The notes beneath the pieces were generated by a model that saw only the letters and a list, made by a program, of their open reading frames with translations, did not search any database and had not been told where the DNA came from. From Bacteroides caecimuris (lineage in GTDB: Bacteria > Bacteroidota > Bacteroidia > Bacteroidales > Bacteroidaceae): a DNA stretch of 64,000 nucleotides. Within the stretch, counting starts at the first letter, position 1. Every line of letters starts with the position of its first letter. The stretch is taken from NCBI RefSeq assembly GCF_001688725.2, contig NZ_CP015401.2:2604001-2668000 (forward strand). Reading direction: 5' to 3'. Of the stretch, positions 33,862 through 41,608 are shown in pieces. The position numbers and the translations under genes were made by a program.

Positions 33862-34935
33862 CTACTCCGTAATCATCGGACTATACCAAATTCCACCGCT
33901 GTATTCTTCGGCCTCTTCCGTTTCGGCAATGTCTATCTTCATGGGGAGTTCCTGCAATTTCTTCTTCATCTCCCGGCTCAAATAGTTATAACGCATATTG
34001 ATGAACTTCAAATGGGCAATCTTATCCACATTGTCCAGCAGGAGTCGGGCACCTTCATCTTTGAGGACACCTGCCGAAATATCCATGGTTTCAAGTTGAG
34101 GGAGAATATCCGATTCTAAGAACATCTTTACAACCTCGTCCTGTTCTTCGGCATTCACAATACCCAGATAGGTCAGTTTCGGAAAACGTGCTTTGGAGAA
34201 AAGCGGACGGAAGATTTCGATATCGCCTTCAAAGCCGTAGTCTTCCACACCGGCATACAGAACCAGCTTTTCCAGATTCGGGAAATCGGATTTTAGGATG
34301 TCTTCCACCACTTCCGTAGGAAGGCCGCCGCTGATAATCTCCAGCGAGCGCAACTCCGGACGTGAAGTCTGTCCCAAGCGAAGATTATTCGTTCCTTTTA
34401 TCTTCAAGTCTTTCAACTTAGGCAGAGCATTGAGCAGGGGACTGAGATCTGTCTGTTCAATCCAGGAGATTTCCTGCTCCTCCCAGTCTATATCTCCCCA
34501 GAACAAGCCTTCGAGGTGGGCAAACTTATCTTTATGTTCAAGCATTCCTTCCAATAAGGCAGAGCAGTCTTCACCTTCGTAGTCCCAGCAGCCGACAGTG
34601 ATTTGCTTATATTCAGAGAGATGCTTGTCTTTCAATATCTTATCCAAAAGCTTCACATCGTTTTCATACTCATCATAGCTCAATGTATATTTCTTAGATT
34701 CCACTTTCATTTCACGTGCTGTTTCTTCAGCAGTTTCCACATAGCCTTTCTTTGTCTTCTCTGCAATCAGTTTGTTGGCAGCCTTTTCGGCTTCTTCAAC
34801 AGTCGGGTAGTTTTTCACTTGGGTCTGCCCCTCTGTTCCCAACTTACCGTAATTAACGACAACGTCTGTTCCCTGTACATCTACACTCCAGAACTTCTGC
34901 GATTTAAAGTCTTGAAATACGAAAACTCTTTTCAT
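33862..34935 (-). CDS. STM4015-type protein: WGR domain plus leucine-rich repeats
   Basis: 357 residues. The N-terminus (1-65; SQKFWSVDVQGTDVVVNYGK, then YPTVEEAEKAANKLIAEKTKKGY) is a WGR domain, a fold known from PARP-type proteins and some bacterial regulators. Residues about 125-335 are irregular leucine-rich repeats (LEGLFWGDIDW, LKDLKIKGTNNL, LRSLEIISGGL, LEKLVLYAGV, LTYLGIVNAEE, LETMDISAGV, LKFINMRYNYL). An acidic linker (ETEEAEEYSGG) leads to a short tail, GIWYSPMITE. First gene of the operon; all following genes are coupled or within 30 bp. Possible roles are scaffold, recognition protein or substrate of the enzymes downstream. Confidence 0.86.
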   Translation of the reverse strand: MKRVFVFQDFKSQKFWSVDVQGTDVVVNYGKLGTEGQTQVKNYPTVEEAEKAANKLIAEKTKKGYVETAEETAREMKVESKKYTLSYDEYENDVKLLDKILKDKHLSEYKQITVGCWDYEGEDCSALLEGMLEHKDKFAHLEGLFWGDIDWEEQEISWIEQTDLSPLLNALPKLKDLKIKGTNNLRLGQTSRPELRSLEIISGGLPTEVVEDILKSDFPNLEKLVLYAGVEDYGFEGDIEIFRPLFSKARFPKLTYLGIVNAEEQDEVVKMFLESDILPQLETMDISAGVLKDEGARLLLDNVDKIAHLKFINMRYNYLSREMKKKLQELPMKIDIAETEEAEEYSGGIWYSPMITE

Positions 34936-34998
34936 AATACTTTATTTTATGGTTGATATTATCCCATTCAAAGCGCAACAACGCATGAACGATGCCTG

Positions 34999-35028
34999 CA
35001 AAAATAGCTATTTTATATAATGTACAAA
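34999..35028 (-). promoter_or_regulatory. Putative promoter of the STM4015-4011 operon
   Basis: Minus-strand TATTTTTG (35006-34999) matches TAnnTTTG, with TTTG (35028-35025) 18 bp upstream. The expected start near 34990 leaves a leader of about 55 nt to the ATG at 34935. No other promoter match was noticed inside the operon. Confidence 0.6.
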
Positions 35029-35103
35029 GAAATTGGTTTATTAATCTTTCAGAGTATTCAAAAAATCAACTGTCCATCTATAACCTATATACACAGACAA
35101 AAG

Positions 35104-35124
35104 CTGCCTAAAAAGACAGCCTTT
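35104..35124 (-). terminator. Terminator-like hairpin after the first OmpA gene
   Basis: On the minus strand GCTGTC and GGCAGC form a 6-bp stem (one G-T pair) around TTTTTA, followed by TTTTG, 30 nt beyond the OmpA stop. Confidence 0.5.
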
Positions 35125-35155
35125 ATTATTTTTCTATTTATGTAATAGTTCTGTT

Positions 35156-36283
35156 TTACTCCTCAATCGTACATATACTTACACGATTCCAATCCGGTTC
35201 GGTAAACATGTCACCTACGCCCTGACCTTCAGCAGTGATGCGCGATGCATTAATCTTGTATTTATTAACAAGGATAGTTTTTACAGCCTCTGCACGTGCA
35301 GCAGCGATTCTCGCGTTGACCTCCACACTACCTTCCGGAGAAGCGTATCCTTTAATAACTACTTTTGATTCAGGATATTTCTTCATATATGAAGCCACAC
35401 GTTCCACATTCGGCAACTGTGATGCGTCAACCGATGATTTGCCTTGTCGGAAAGTAACGATAGATTCGGGTACACGAGTGTTTTTAACTACCGTCTCTAC
35501 CGGAACAACCTTGGTACGACAAACTTCAAGTTCTTCCTGTAATCCGTTGATACGTTGGTTTGCACTACTGATTTCGCCCTCTTTATTGTTCACCTCTGAA
35601 CGAAGCGCATTGATGGAAGAATTCAAACCGTCAATTTCCATTTGGTCGTACACTTTGACTTTGGCAAAATGATGGGTTCCGTTACTTGTCTTAAAGTGAT
35701 ACGTCAATCCGGCTGTCACCTCAAAACCTGCGTTATTGGCATTGAAACGACTCTTGGTTTCGGGGTAAGTGCCTTGCATATCATATACAATGGCAGGTTT
35801 GATTCCCAAGGTCCATGCTTTACTTTCACCCAAATTGAAATTGAAATTCAATCCCAAACGAGTAGACCAGGAATTCCGGTCACCATCACCATTCACATAG
35901 TTATGCAACCAACCCATTCCGACCATAGCTTCCATTTCAAACACACGAGGCTCGCCAGTGTAACTTGCAAATAGATTCATCAAGTTAACTTTACCCAGTA
36001 TACTGACATCCGAAGCATCAAAAGCCGTTTTACTCTGGGTGGTATTGATATATCCCATTCCTTGGAATCCCAAACCGAAGATAGGAGTTAATTGTTTTGA
36101 GAATCCAACTCCGAAAGCGGGACGCATACTCTTAAAGAAAGCGCTGTGAGTGAGAGGAGTGATTGCTCCTGCATTTACTCCCACAGACCAATTGTCTGCA
36201 AACTTTGTACCTTCTACTACCGATTGGGCATTTGCAGTAAATGCGCCCAATACAAAAGCTGATAAAATAATAGATTTTTTCAT
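35156..36283 (-). CDS. OmpA-family outer-membrane protein (copy 1)
   Basis: 375 residues from ATG 36283 (MKKSIILSAFVLGAFTANAQ signal peptide); a TTG two codons upstream is less likely. Residues about 25-205 form an eight-stranded-type beta barrel (NWSVGVNAGAITPL ... GLTYHFKTSNG), about 210-255 a coiled coil (IDGLNSSINALRSEV, NQRINGLQEELEVCRTK), and about 265-375 an OmpA-like peptidoglycan-binding domain (SIVTFRQGKSSVDASQLPNV, VVIKGYASPEGS, NARIAAARAEAVK). It links the outer membrane to peptidoglycan. It is about 80% identical by eye to the gene at 41609-42736. Confidence 0.93.
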   Translation of the reverse strand: MKKSIILSAFVLGAFTANAQSVVEGTKFADNWSVGVNAGAITPLTHSAFFKSMRPAFGVGFSKQLTPIFGLGFQGMGYINTTQSKTAFDASDVSILGKVNLMNLFASYTGEPRVFEMEAMVGMGWLHNYVNGDGDRNSWSTRLGLNFNFNLGESKAWTLGIKPAIVYDMQGTYPETKSRFNANNAGFEVTAGLTYHFKTSNGTHHFAKVKVYDQMEIDGLNSSINALRSEVNNKEGEISSANQRINGLQEELEVCRTKVVPVETVVKNTRVPESIVTFRQGKSSVDASQLPNVERVASYMKKYPESKVVIKGYASPEGSVEVNARIAAARAEAVKTILVNKYKINASRITAEGQGVGDMFTEPDWNRVSICTIEE

Positions 36284-36445
36284 AATCAAATGTTTTTTAA
36301 ACTGTGATGTTTTGCATGCTAAATCATTAGAAATGTTTTTATGTGTTCCATGCCTAACTTTTTAGTTCATAATTAAGTTCGTTATTCACACTAAACAACA
36401 TATCGTATAAAAAATTAGTTCACACACCCGGCAGACGATTAACAA

Positions 36446-36637
36446 TTATTCACTTAACCAACCTGCCATACGGGTTCTTGCATAGAAATAATAGAAAAAC
36501 AGTCCTATCCAACTGGTAAGAAGAATCAGCACAATAGCCAACAACTTCTTTTCCCAAGGTGCATAAAGACGCCCTATTTCCAAAGCTGCCTTAATAGTCA
36601 ACACGAAGCCGACTACCCAAATTACAAATCCAACCAT
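36446..36637 (-). CDS. Small two-helix membrane protein
   Basis: 63 residues with hydrophobic helices at about 3-20 (GFVIWVVGFVLTIKAALEI) and about 32-50 (LLAIVLILLTSWIGLFFYYF), ending RTRMAGWLSE. Both helices and the short charged loop (GRLYAPWEKK) suggest a real inner-membrane protein of the stress cluster. Family not recognised. A small hairpin (AACCAACA/TGTTGGTT, 36688-36711) lies upstream. Confidence 0.65.
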   Translation of the reverse strand: MVGFVIWVVGFVLTIKAALEIGRLYAPWEKKLLAIVLILLTSWIGLFFYYFYARTRMAGWLSE

Positions 36638-36828
36638 AACAATATAATTTAATTAAGCAATCATTTAAATATCACATTTCAATATATAACCAACAAAAGC
36701 ATCTGTTGGTTTCTTGAAATTTTACTTTTAACATAAAAACAATCAGGAATATCCTCCTATTGACATTTTTTCCGGATAATACCCGAACAAACAAATTATT
36801 ACGTTCGTTAGAAAAAAGAAAATGCCCT

Positions 36829-37761
36829 ATGAAAATCTTAACTCAAAGCAAGAAAAAGTTGTCGGTATCTATTAAAATAATAAAAGATACTTTCCAAGGA
36901 TTTATGGATGACAACGTCATGAGATTGAGTGCGTCACTGGCTTACGCAACCCTGTTCTCAATCATCCCCCTGCTCTCACTCCTCGTTACTATCGGAGTAT
37001 TACTCAATGTAGATTTCACCCATCAGCTATATGCCCAACTGGAACCCATCGTCGGCTCTAAAGTGATTGATGCGCTTCAAGCAATTATGGAAAATGCAGA
37101 GACTACCGAATCCTTTTCATTCGCCACTATCATCAGCGTAGGCGTCATGATATTCGGCGCAACGACTGTTTTCGCGGAAATACAAAGTTCACTGAACACC
37201 ATTTGGGGAATAAAAGCCGTTCCTAAGAAAAGTTGGCTCAAATACATCCAAAACCGATTGCTATCTTTCTCTGTTATCATAGTTTTTGCTTTCATTCTGC
37301 TAATCACTTTTACCATTAGCAACCTCATCACGGAATTAAGCAACAAATTCATTACCAATCATCCGGATATAGCAGAATCTTTAGTGAAGACAATAGGAAT
37401 GATTATTAATATAGGTGTAACCACTGTCATCTTCACTCTTATCTTCAAAATATTGCCGGATGCGAAAATTAAAAGCAAAGATGTATTTATAGGAGCGCTT
37501 GTCACTACCGTTTTATTATTAATCGGACAATGGGGAATATCCTTTTATATCGGATTTGCCAATATTGAAACCGTATATGGAGCGGCGGCGTTCATAGCTA
37601 TTTTCATTACATGGATTTATTATTCAGCCATTATCATATATACAGGAGCGGAATTTACGAAAGCATGGGCGAACGAGTTAGGTGGGAAAATTTTTCCGGA
37701 CGAATATGCCGTGGCAACCAAAGTCATTGAAATACGTGAAGAGAACAAACCTGTCAATTAA
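36829..37761 (+). CDS. YihY/BrkB-family inner-membrane protein
   Basis: 310 residues from ATG 36829 (MKILTQSKKKLSVSIKIIKD); the 23-codon extension upstream has no family-like sequence. Six or so membrane helices are seen, with family motifs RLSASLAYATLFSIIPLLSLL near the N-terminus, FGATTVFAEIQSSLNTIWG in the middle and AAAFIAIFITWIYYSAIIIYTGAEFTK near the end. YihY proteins were once called ribonuclease BN; that activity belongs to another protein, and the function of YihY is unclear. It is transcribed against the surrounding minus-strand small genes. Confidence 0.9.
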   Translation: MKILTQSKKKLSVSIKIIKDTFQGFMDDNVMRLSASLAYATLFSIIPLLSLLVTIGVLLNVDFTHQLYAQLEPIVGSKVIDALQAIMENAETTESFSFATIISVGVMIFGATTVFAEIQSSLNTIWGIKAVPKKSWLKYIQNRLLSFSVIIVFAFILLITFTISNLITELSNKFITNHPDIAESLVKTIGMIINIGVTTVIFTLIFKILPDAKIKSKDVFIGALVTTVLLLIGQWGISFYIGFANIETVYGAAAFIAIFITWIYYSAIIIYTGAEFTKAWANELGGKIFPDEYAVATKVIEIREENKPVN

Positions 37762-37768
37762 CTTCAAG

Positions 37769-37809
37769 CACCAGTTTCAGTAGCAATTATTATCTATCTG
37801 AAACTGGTG
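37769..37809. terminator. Hairpin between YihY and YtxH-like genes, 12-bp perfect stem
   Basis: CACCAGTTTCAG (37769-37780) pairs with CTGAAACTGGTG (37798-37809), 8 nt after the YihY stop and 22 nt from the convergent gene's stop. No T-run follows on plus, so termination strength is uncertain. Confidence 0.55.
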
Positions 37810-37830
37810 ACAGGCAAACAAACAAGCAGC

Positions 37831-38019
37831 TTATCTTCTGGCATTTGCCGAGAGTGTATATATCTCGCCCTTATTCTCACTTTCTTTTATCCGGTTTCTC
37901 ATACGTACCATTTTTCTTAATTTCTCAGTCTTCCTACCTGACGAAAAATGATATATAATTGCACCAATAGCTGAGCCTACTGTCAGCCGAAGCCATAAAT
38001 TGAAATTATTAGTTTTCAT
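37831..38019 (-). CDS. Small YtxH-like membrane protein
   Basis: 62 residues from ATG 38019 (MKTNNFNLWLRLTVGSAIGA). A glycine-patterned helix (RLTVGSAIGAIIYHFSSGRKTEKLRK) matches the YtxH-type anchor G-x-x-x-G-A followed by basic residues; a short charged tail follows. It is like a shortened version of the next gene. Probable inner-membrane anchor, function unknown. Confidence 0.65.
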   Translation of the reverse strand: MKTNNFNLWLRLTVGSAIGAIIYHFSSGRKTEKLRKMVRMRNRIKESENKGEIYTLSANARR

Positions 38020-38156
38020 AATCAATTTGTTTTAATGGTTAATTATTCAGAATACTCTTAGTTATCATCATAACTGTTCTCCCACCAATAAATAGTAAAA
38101 GGGGAGAATAGCTTTCACTTACACTATCCTCCCATTGCAGAACAACAAACCCCTAA

Positions 38157-38453
38157 CTATTTCTTAGCCTTATCCGCCATAGCATGGACTTTATCTCTCA
38201 CATCATCCGCTTTTTCGGCAACATAAAAGGTTCCTTCAGCTACCTTATCAGCCACTTTTGTTCCAGCATCCAATACCTTGTCATTTACCGTATCAATCAA
38301 ATTAACACCGTCTCCGGTTACTTTCTGAAATGCATGATTTACTTTCTCTTTCACACGCTTTCCTTTGGGAGAACGCCAAAAACGATAAGCCAACGCACCA
38401 ATTACCGAACCTACTCCCAGTCCGATAAGAAAATTAGATTTTCCACTTTCCAT
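38157..38453 (-). CDS. YtxH-domain protein
   Basis: 98 residues. The N-terminal helix FLIGLGVGSVIGALAYRFWRSPKGKR is the YtxH signature (glycine-rich membrane helix then SPKGKR). The rest is a charged amphipathic helix with repeating VxDKV/ADKV units (DTVNDKVLDAGTKVADKVAE), like LEA-type stress proteins. It probably anchors to the inner membrane and is induced in stationary or stress conditions by analogy with Bacillus YtxH. Confidence 0.82.
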   Translation of the reverse strand: MESGKSNFLIGLGVGSVIGALAYRFWRSPKGKRVKEKVNHAFQKVTGDGVNLIDTVNDKVLDAGTKVADKVAEGTFYVAEKADDVRDKVHAMADKAKK

Positions 38454-38483
38454 AATGAAGTTTAAGTTTTAAAAGTTAATAAA

Positions 38484-38744
38484 TCAGAGCTCTTCGCTTC
38501 TGGGGTGTTTTCTAAATAAGGACAAAATCCATAATAGCAATACAGCACCCACAACCGAAGTTATAAGACTACCTAAAATACCGCCGGCAGCGATACCTAA
38601 TAAACCGAATACCCAGCCGCCTAAAAGGCCACCGATAATACCTACAACTAAATTAATCCAAAGGCCGAAACCTCCTCCTCTCATAATCTTTCCGGCTAAG
38701 AAACCGGAAACAATTCCAATGACAATGTACCAAATTACACTCAT
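38484..38744 (-). CDS. GlsB/YeaQ/YmgE-family (transglycosylase-associated) membrane protein
   Basis: 86 residues, three glycine-rich helices: VIWYIVIGIVSGFLAGKIMRGGGFG, INLVVGIIGGLLGGWVFGLLG and LGSLITSVVGAVLLLWILSLF. The GKIMRGGGFG-N-x-x-VGIIGGLLGG pattern defines the family, widely linked to envelope stress. It lies 30 bp upstream of the YtxH gene on the same strand. Confidence 0.92.
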   Translation of the reverse strand: MSVIWYIVIGIVSGFLAGKIMRGGGFGLWINLVVGIIGGLLGGWVFGLLGIAAGGILGSLITSVVGAVLLLWILSLFRKHPRSEEL

Positions 38745-38966
38745 AATTAAAGAATTTAGGTTTATATATAAATTTCAAAAAAGGGTTTACTATTTTCTCC
38801 AGTTATAATAAGATTTCCATTTTATTTAAAAACGACTTTTAGTATCATTTAGTTTCAATTCAACCCAATATTTTAACACATATTTTGTATTTATCATATT
38901 TTAGCAACATCACGAACAATATTAAGAATGATTAAAAGCTCCATCCAAACTTCTTTATCCCGCAAT

Positions 38967-38989
38967 ATGTTTTACTAAATGTAAAACAT
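38967..38989. promoter_or_regulatory. Palindrome upstream of the 88-residue protein gene
   Basis: ATGTTTTAC-TAAAT-GTAAAACAT, with 9-bp perfect arms, ends 15 nt before the start at 39005. It could be an operator or a leader hairpin. The rest of 38745-39004 is AT-rich with no gene seen. Confidence 0.4.
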
Positions 38990-39004
38990 TAAAAATACCG
39001 AAAT

Positions 39005-39271
39005 ATGAAAAATTGCGATAATTTATTTATTACAGACCAAGCCGAGTATGAGAACATACATAAGATGTGCTCGGACGCATACACCCAAGGACGTATGGCA
39101 GAAAGAACCCTGGCTATCGAAGCTTACAGATTACGTTGCCACCATCTGTTTGGCAACAGATGCATGACACGCTCCTCCTTCGGAACGTTGACCAAAAAAA
39201 TATGTGATGGAGATTGCCGATATCTGAAGCAATACAAATCGGAATTAAATAAACTGGAATCCGATAAATGA
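39005..39271 (+). CDS. Hypothetical 88-residue cysteine-containing protein
   Basis: Soluble, with six Cys (4, 22, 45, 53, 67, 71) and helical charged segments (AERTLAIEAYRLRCHHLFGN; CRYLKQYKSELNKLESDK). No family recognised. Support for being real comes from the palindrome upstream, a terminator-like hairpin starting at its stop codon and normal codon use. Confidence 0.55.
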   Translation: MKNCDNLFITDQAEYENIHKMCSDAYTQGRMAERTLAIEAYRLRCHHLFGNRCMTRSSFGTLTKKICDGDCRYLKQYKSELNKLESDK

Positions 39272-39296
39272 AAGGACAGTGGTTATCCTGTCCTTT
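39271..39296. terminator. Terminator-like hairpin after the 88-residue gene
   Basis: AAAGGACAG (39271-39279) pairs with CTGTCCTTT (39288-39296), starting at the last base of the stop codon. Confidence 0.6.
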
Positions 39297-39354
39297 CTGA
39301 AGGTAATAATGAAAATACTATGTTTCTGATGTATGAAACATATTTCAACAAAGT

Positions 39355-39657
39355 TTAATCAAGCGTCTTTTTCACTTCTTTTTTGACATTATTATAGCCT
39401 TCCTTTATTTCTTTCTTTGCTTTATCAGCTCCTTCCTTGACCTGCTCTTTAGTTTCCTTCCAAGCTTCCTTCACACTATCCGCTCCCGCTTCCATTTTAT
39501 CAGAAGCTTTATCAAGTGCCCTATCGGCAGATTCCTTCGCGTTCTCAATCCGGTTGTTAACCTTATCCTGCGTTCTTTTATCCCTGCAAGAGGTAAAAGA
39601 CAATGATACAACACATATTAATGCCAAAGCCGCAAACATCTTTTTTTTCATTTTCAT
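39355..39657 (-). CDS. Small lipoprotein with long amphipathic LEA-like helix
   Basis: 100 residues. The lipobox LSFTSCRDK puts the lipidated Cys at about residue 24. The mature part is one long Lys/Glu/Ala-rich helix with 11-residue-like repeats (KESADRALDKASDKMEAGAD, KEAWKETKEQVKEGADKAKK), resembling CsbD/YtxH/LEA stress proteins. Probably periplasmic, tethered to a membrane. It fits the stress cluster; no defined function. Confidence 0.75.
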   Translation of the reverse strand: MKMKKKMFAALALICVVSLSFTSCRDKRTQDKVNNRIENAKESADRALDKASDKMEAGADSVKEAWKETKEQVKEGADKAKKEIKEGYNNVKKEVKKTLD

Positions 39658-39695
39658 ATTCTCTCAAATTAGTTAGTTTACAATATAGAACAAAG

Positions 39696-39738
39696 ATTTC
39701 CGGCGAAAGTTTTCCTAGCAGCTTCTTTCGCCGGAAAT
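39696..39738. terminator. Strong hairpin with 14-bp perfect stem
   Basis: ATTTCCGGCGAAAG (39696-39709) pairs with CTTTCGCCGGAAAT (39725-39738), loop 15 nt. It lies between two minus-strand small genes and probably ends the upstream one. Confidence 0.65.
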
Positions 39739-39770
39739 AAAAATTGAACTTGATTTAATAATCTAAATCA

Positions 39771-39878
39771 TTACTTCTTATCCGACTTTTTGCCGGAAGT
39801 TGCACATTTGCTTTCTTTAGCCTGAGTTTCCTTTTTGGCACTCTTTGCTTCCTGTTTTTTTTCAGTTTTCTTATTCAT
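39771..39878 (-). CDS. 35-residue lysine-rich peptide
   Basis: ATG at 39878, stop TAA at 39771-39773. The product begins MNKKTEKKQEAKSAKKET and ends KSDKK, with about 40% Lys and a single Cys. It lies between the Mn catalase gene (50 bp upstream) and the strong hairpin, on the same strand. Similar tiny Lys-rich peptides exist in Bacteroides stress loci, but at this length coding is not certain. Confidence 0.4.
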   Translation of the reverse strand: MNKKTEKKQEAKSAKKETQAKESKCATSGKKSDKK

Positions 39879-39927
39879 AACACAAAATATTAGAAGTTAG
39901 TAAATAAAATTATTTATATGCAGCCGT

Positions 39928-40884
39928 TTATTTTTTGCTGCCTTTTTCTGATTTCTGATAATCACACCACGTCAGTTCCTTTTCAGGAGTGACGGAAAGC
40001 ACTTCATTGCTGCGTTCGTCAGACAACTGTTTGTCCATTTGAGCAACTTGTTCTTCAGTGCGTTCCGTTCCTTCCGGTTTTCTGTTCGCCAGTCCGTTTG
40101 TCTTTCTCACTTCTCCCAGCGGGTCGTCAATATACTGCCACTCTTCTTTCAATCGTGAGCTCTCACCTTTATTCCACGGACCACGGTACTCTTCACCTCT
40201 TGACAGATTAAAATGAAGATTGCTATACTTTGGCGAAGTTTGCAACACTGCAGGTGGGAAATTCGGCTGAATGGTATTCAAAGCAGCTTCAAATTGCTGG
40301 AAGTGCGTAACTTCACGAGTCATCAGGAAAACAAGAGTTTCTCTCACCGAAGGATCCTCTGTAAACTTCAGAAGGTTTTCATAACCAATCTTGGCACGAC
40401 ATTCGTTCGCCATATTAGTCTGGAGATCTACCGTAAGTTCCGCATTGGCAGATACATAGCTTCCGCACCACGGATTTCCGTTACTGTCTGTCAACATCGG
40501 GCTACCGGGAGCTACCACCACACATTGCGGATTTGTAAACGCCTGTTGAATAAGTTCTTCCTTAGCAGACTTACCGTCCATCAGTTTACGAATATCCATC
40601 GTCTCTACAGCATCCTTCATCTCACCGTTGACCGGTCCGAGAAGCATCTGAATAGTAGCTCCCACTATTTCGAGATGCGCCAACTCTTCTGTAGCAATAT
40701 CCATAAGCATGTCATACTTGTCCGGGAACGGATTATGACAACTGAAAGCTTGTACAAAATATTGCATAGCTGAAGTTAGTTCTCCATTAGCACCACCGAA
40801 TGCCTCCAGCAATATGCGTGCGAAACGCGGGTCCGGTCTGGAAACACGGGCATTGAATTGCAAATCTTTTACATGATAAAACAT
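39928..40884 (-). CDS. Manganese (non-heme) catalase family protein
   Basis: 318 residues. Ferritin-like four-helix fold with di-Mn ligands: Glu in LLEAFGGANGELTSAMQYFVQ, ELAHLEIVGA (ExxH) and REVTHFQQFEAAL (second ExxxH pair). The start MFYHVKDLQFNARVSRPDP and the segment PWCGSYVSANAELTVDLQTN are characteristic. It degrades hydrogen peroxide in the cytoplasm without heme, useful in a heme-poor anaerobe. It belongs to the envelope/stress cluster here. Confidence 0.92.
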   Translation of the reverse strand: MFYHVKDLQFNARVSRPDPRFARILLEAFGGANGELTSAMQYFVQAFSCHNPFPDKYDMLMDIATEELAHLEIVGATIQMLLGPVNGEMKDAVETMDIRKLMDGKSAKEELIQQAFTNPQCVVVAPGSPMLTDSNGNPWCGSYVSANAELTVDLQTNMANECRAKIGYENLLKFTEDPSVRETLVFLMTREVTHFQQFEAALNTIQPNFPPAVLQTSPKYSNLHFNLSRGEEYRGPWNKGESSRLKEEWQYIDDPLGEVRKTNGLANRKPEGTERTEEQVAQMDKQLSDERSNEVLSVTPEKELTWCDYQKSEKGSKK

Positions 40885-40994
40885 AATCGATTTTTTTAAG
40901 TTAGTAATTCAGGTTGATTAAGATGTACATCTATATTTATAACATGTTGTTTTATATATTCACGCATTCTCTCAATGCGACATCGTCAGAAAAA

Positions 40995-41026
40995 TATGCC
41001 GGATAGCATAAATGCCGTCCGGCATA
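40995..41026 (-). terminator. Hairpin after the small beta-barrel gene
   Basis: TATGCCGGA (40995-41003) pairs with TCCGGCATA (41018-41026), 10 nt beyond the stop of the minus-strand barrel gene. Confidence 0.6.
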
Positions 41027-41036
41027 CAATTAAGAA

Positions 41037-41552
41037 TCAGAATTTATAACCATAACCTAACATGATAACGACATTGTCATCCTCGGCAAACATAAATTTC
41101 GCTTCTGCGTTTAAAAAACTACGTTCTGACAAAGGTAAAGTAATACCGCCTCCAAGATTAAAAGCAAATTTGGTTGAGTTACTCCTATCCACCCGGGTGG
41201 TCACGCCATTCACCTCGACATTCTGCTTTCCATAGAAATTGTTCTGCATACCAATTCCCGCAAGAGGATAAACGGAAAATCCTTGTCCATCCTTACTGAA
41301 ATTGAACACATAATGGAAGTTTACATTCACATCCAGTCCCGTTGCTTTGTCTTTCGGAAAGAAGAATGTGAGGTCAGGAGCTATCCTAAGATTATTGGCA
41401 ATCGCATAGCGTCCCTGTGCTTGCAAGCCGAATCTCTCGTAATTAGTCTGGTAACCAAGGCTTCCCATTAAAGAGCCCTCACCTTTTCTAGTTTGAGCAT
41501 TCACTCCGAAAGCAGTCATTGCTACTAAAATCAATAATAAAAACTTTTTCAT
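41037..41552 (-). CDS. Outer-membrane beta-barrel protein
   Basis: 171 residues from ATG 41552 (MKKFLLLILVAMTAFGVNAQ signal peptide); an in-frame TTG is 6 nt upstream. The mature part has alternating strands (GSLMGSLGYQTNYERFGLQA, LRIAPDLTFFFP, VNVNFHYVFNF, FSVYPLAGIGMQNNF, KFAFNLGGGITLPL) and ends VVIMLGYGYKF with the terminal aromatic residue typical of BAM substrates. OmpW/OmpX-like porin-sized barrel; ligand unknown. Confidence 0.85.
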   Translation of the reverse strand: MKKFLLLILVAMTAFGVNAQTRKGEGSLMGSLGYQTNYERFGLQAQGRYAIANNLRIAPDLTFFFPKDKATGLDVNVNFHYVFNFSKDGQGFSVYPLAGIGMQNNFYGKQNVEVNGVTTRVDRSNSTKFAFNLGGGITLPLSERSFLNAEAKFMFAEDDNVVIMLGYGYKF

Positions 41553-41608
41553 AATCAAGGCATTTAGTTAATAATATATTTCATCTAAAACAAAACTCTC
41601 ATTCCTTA

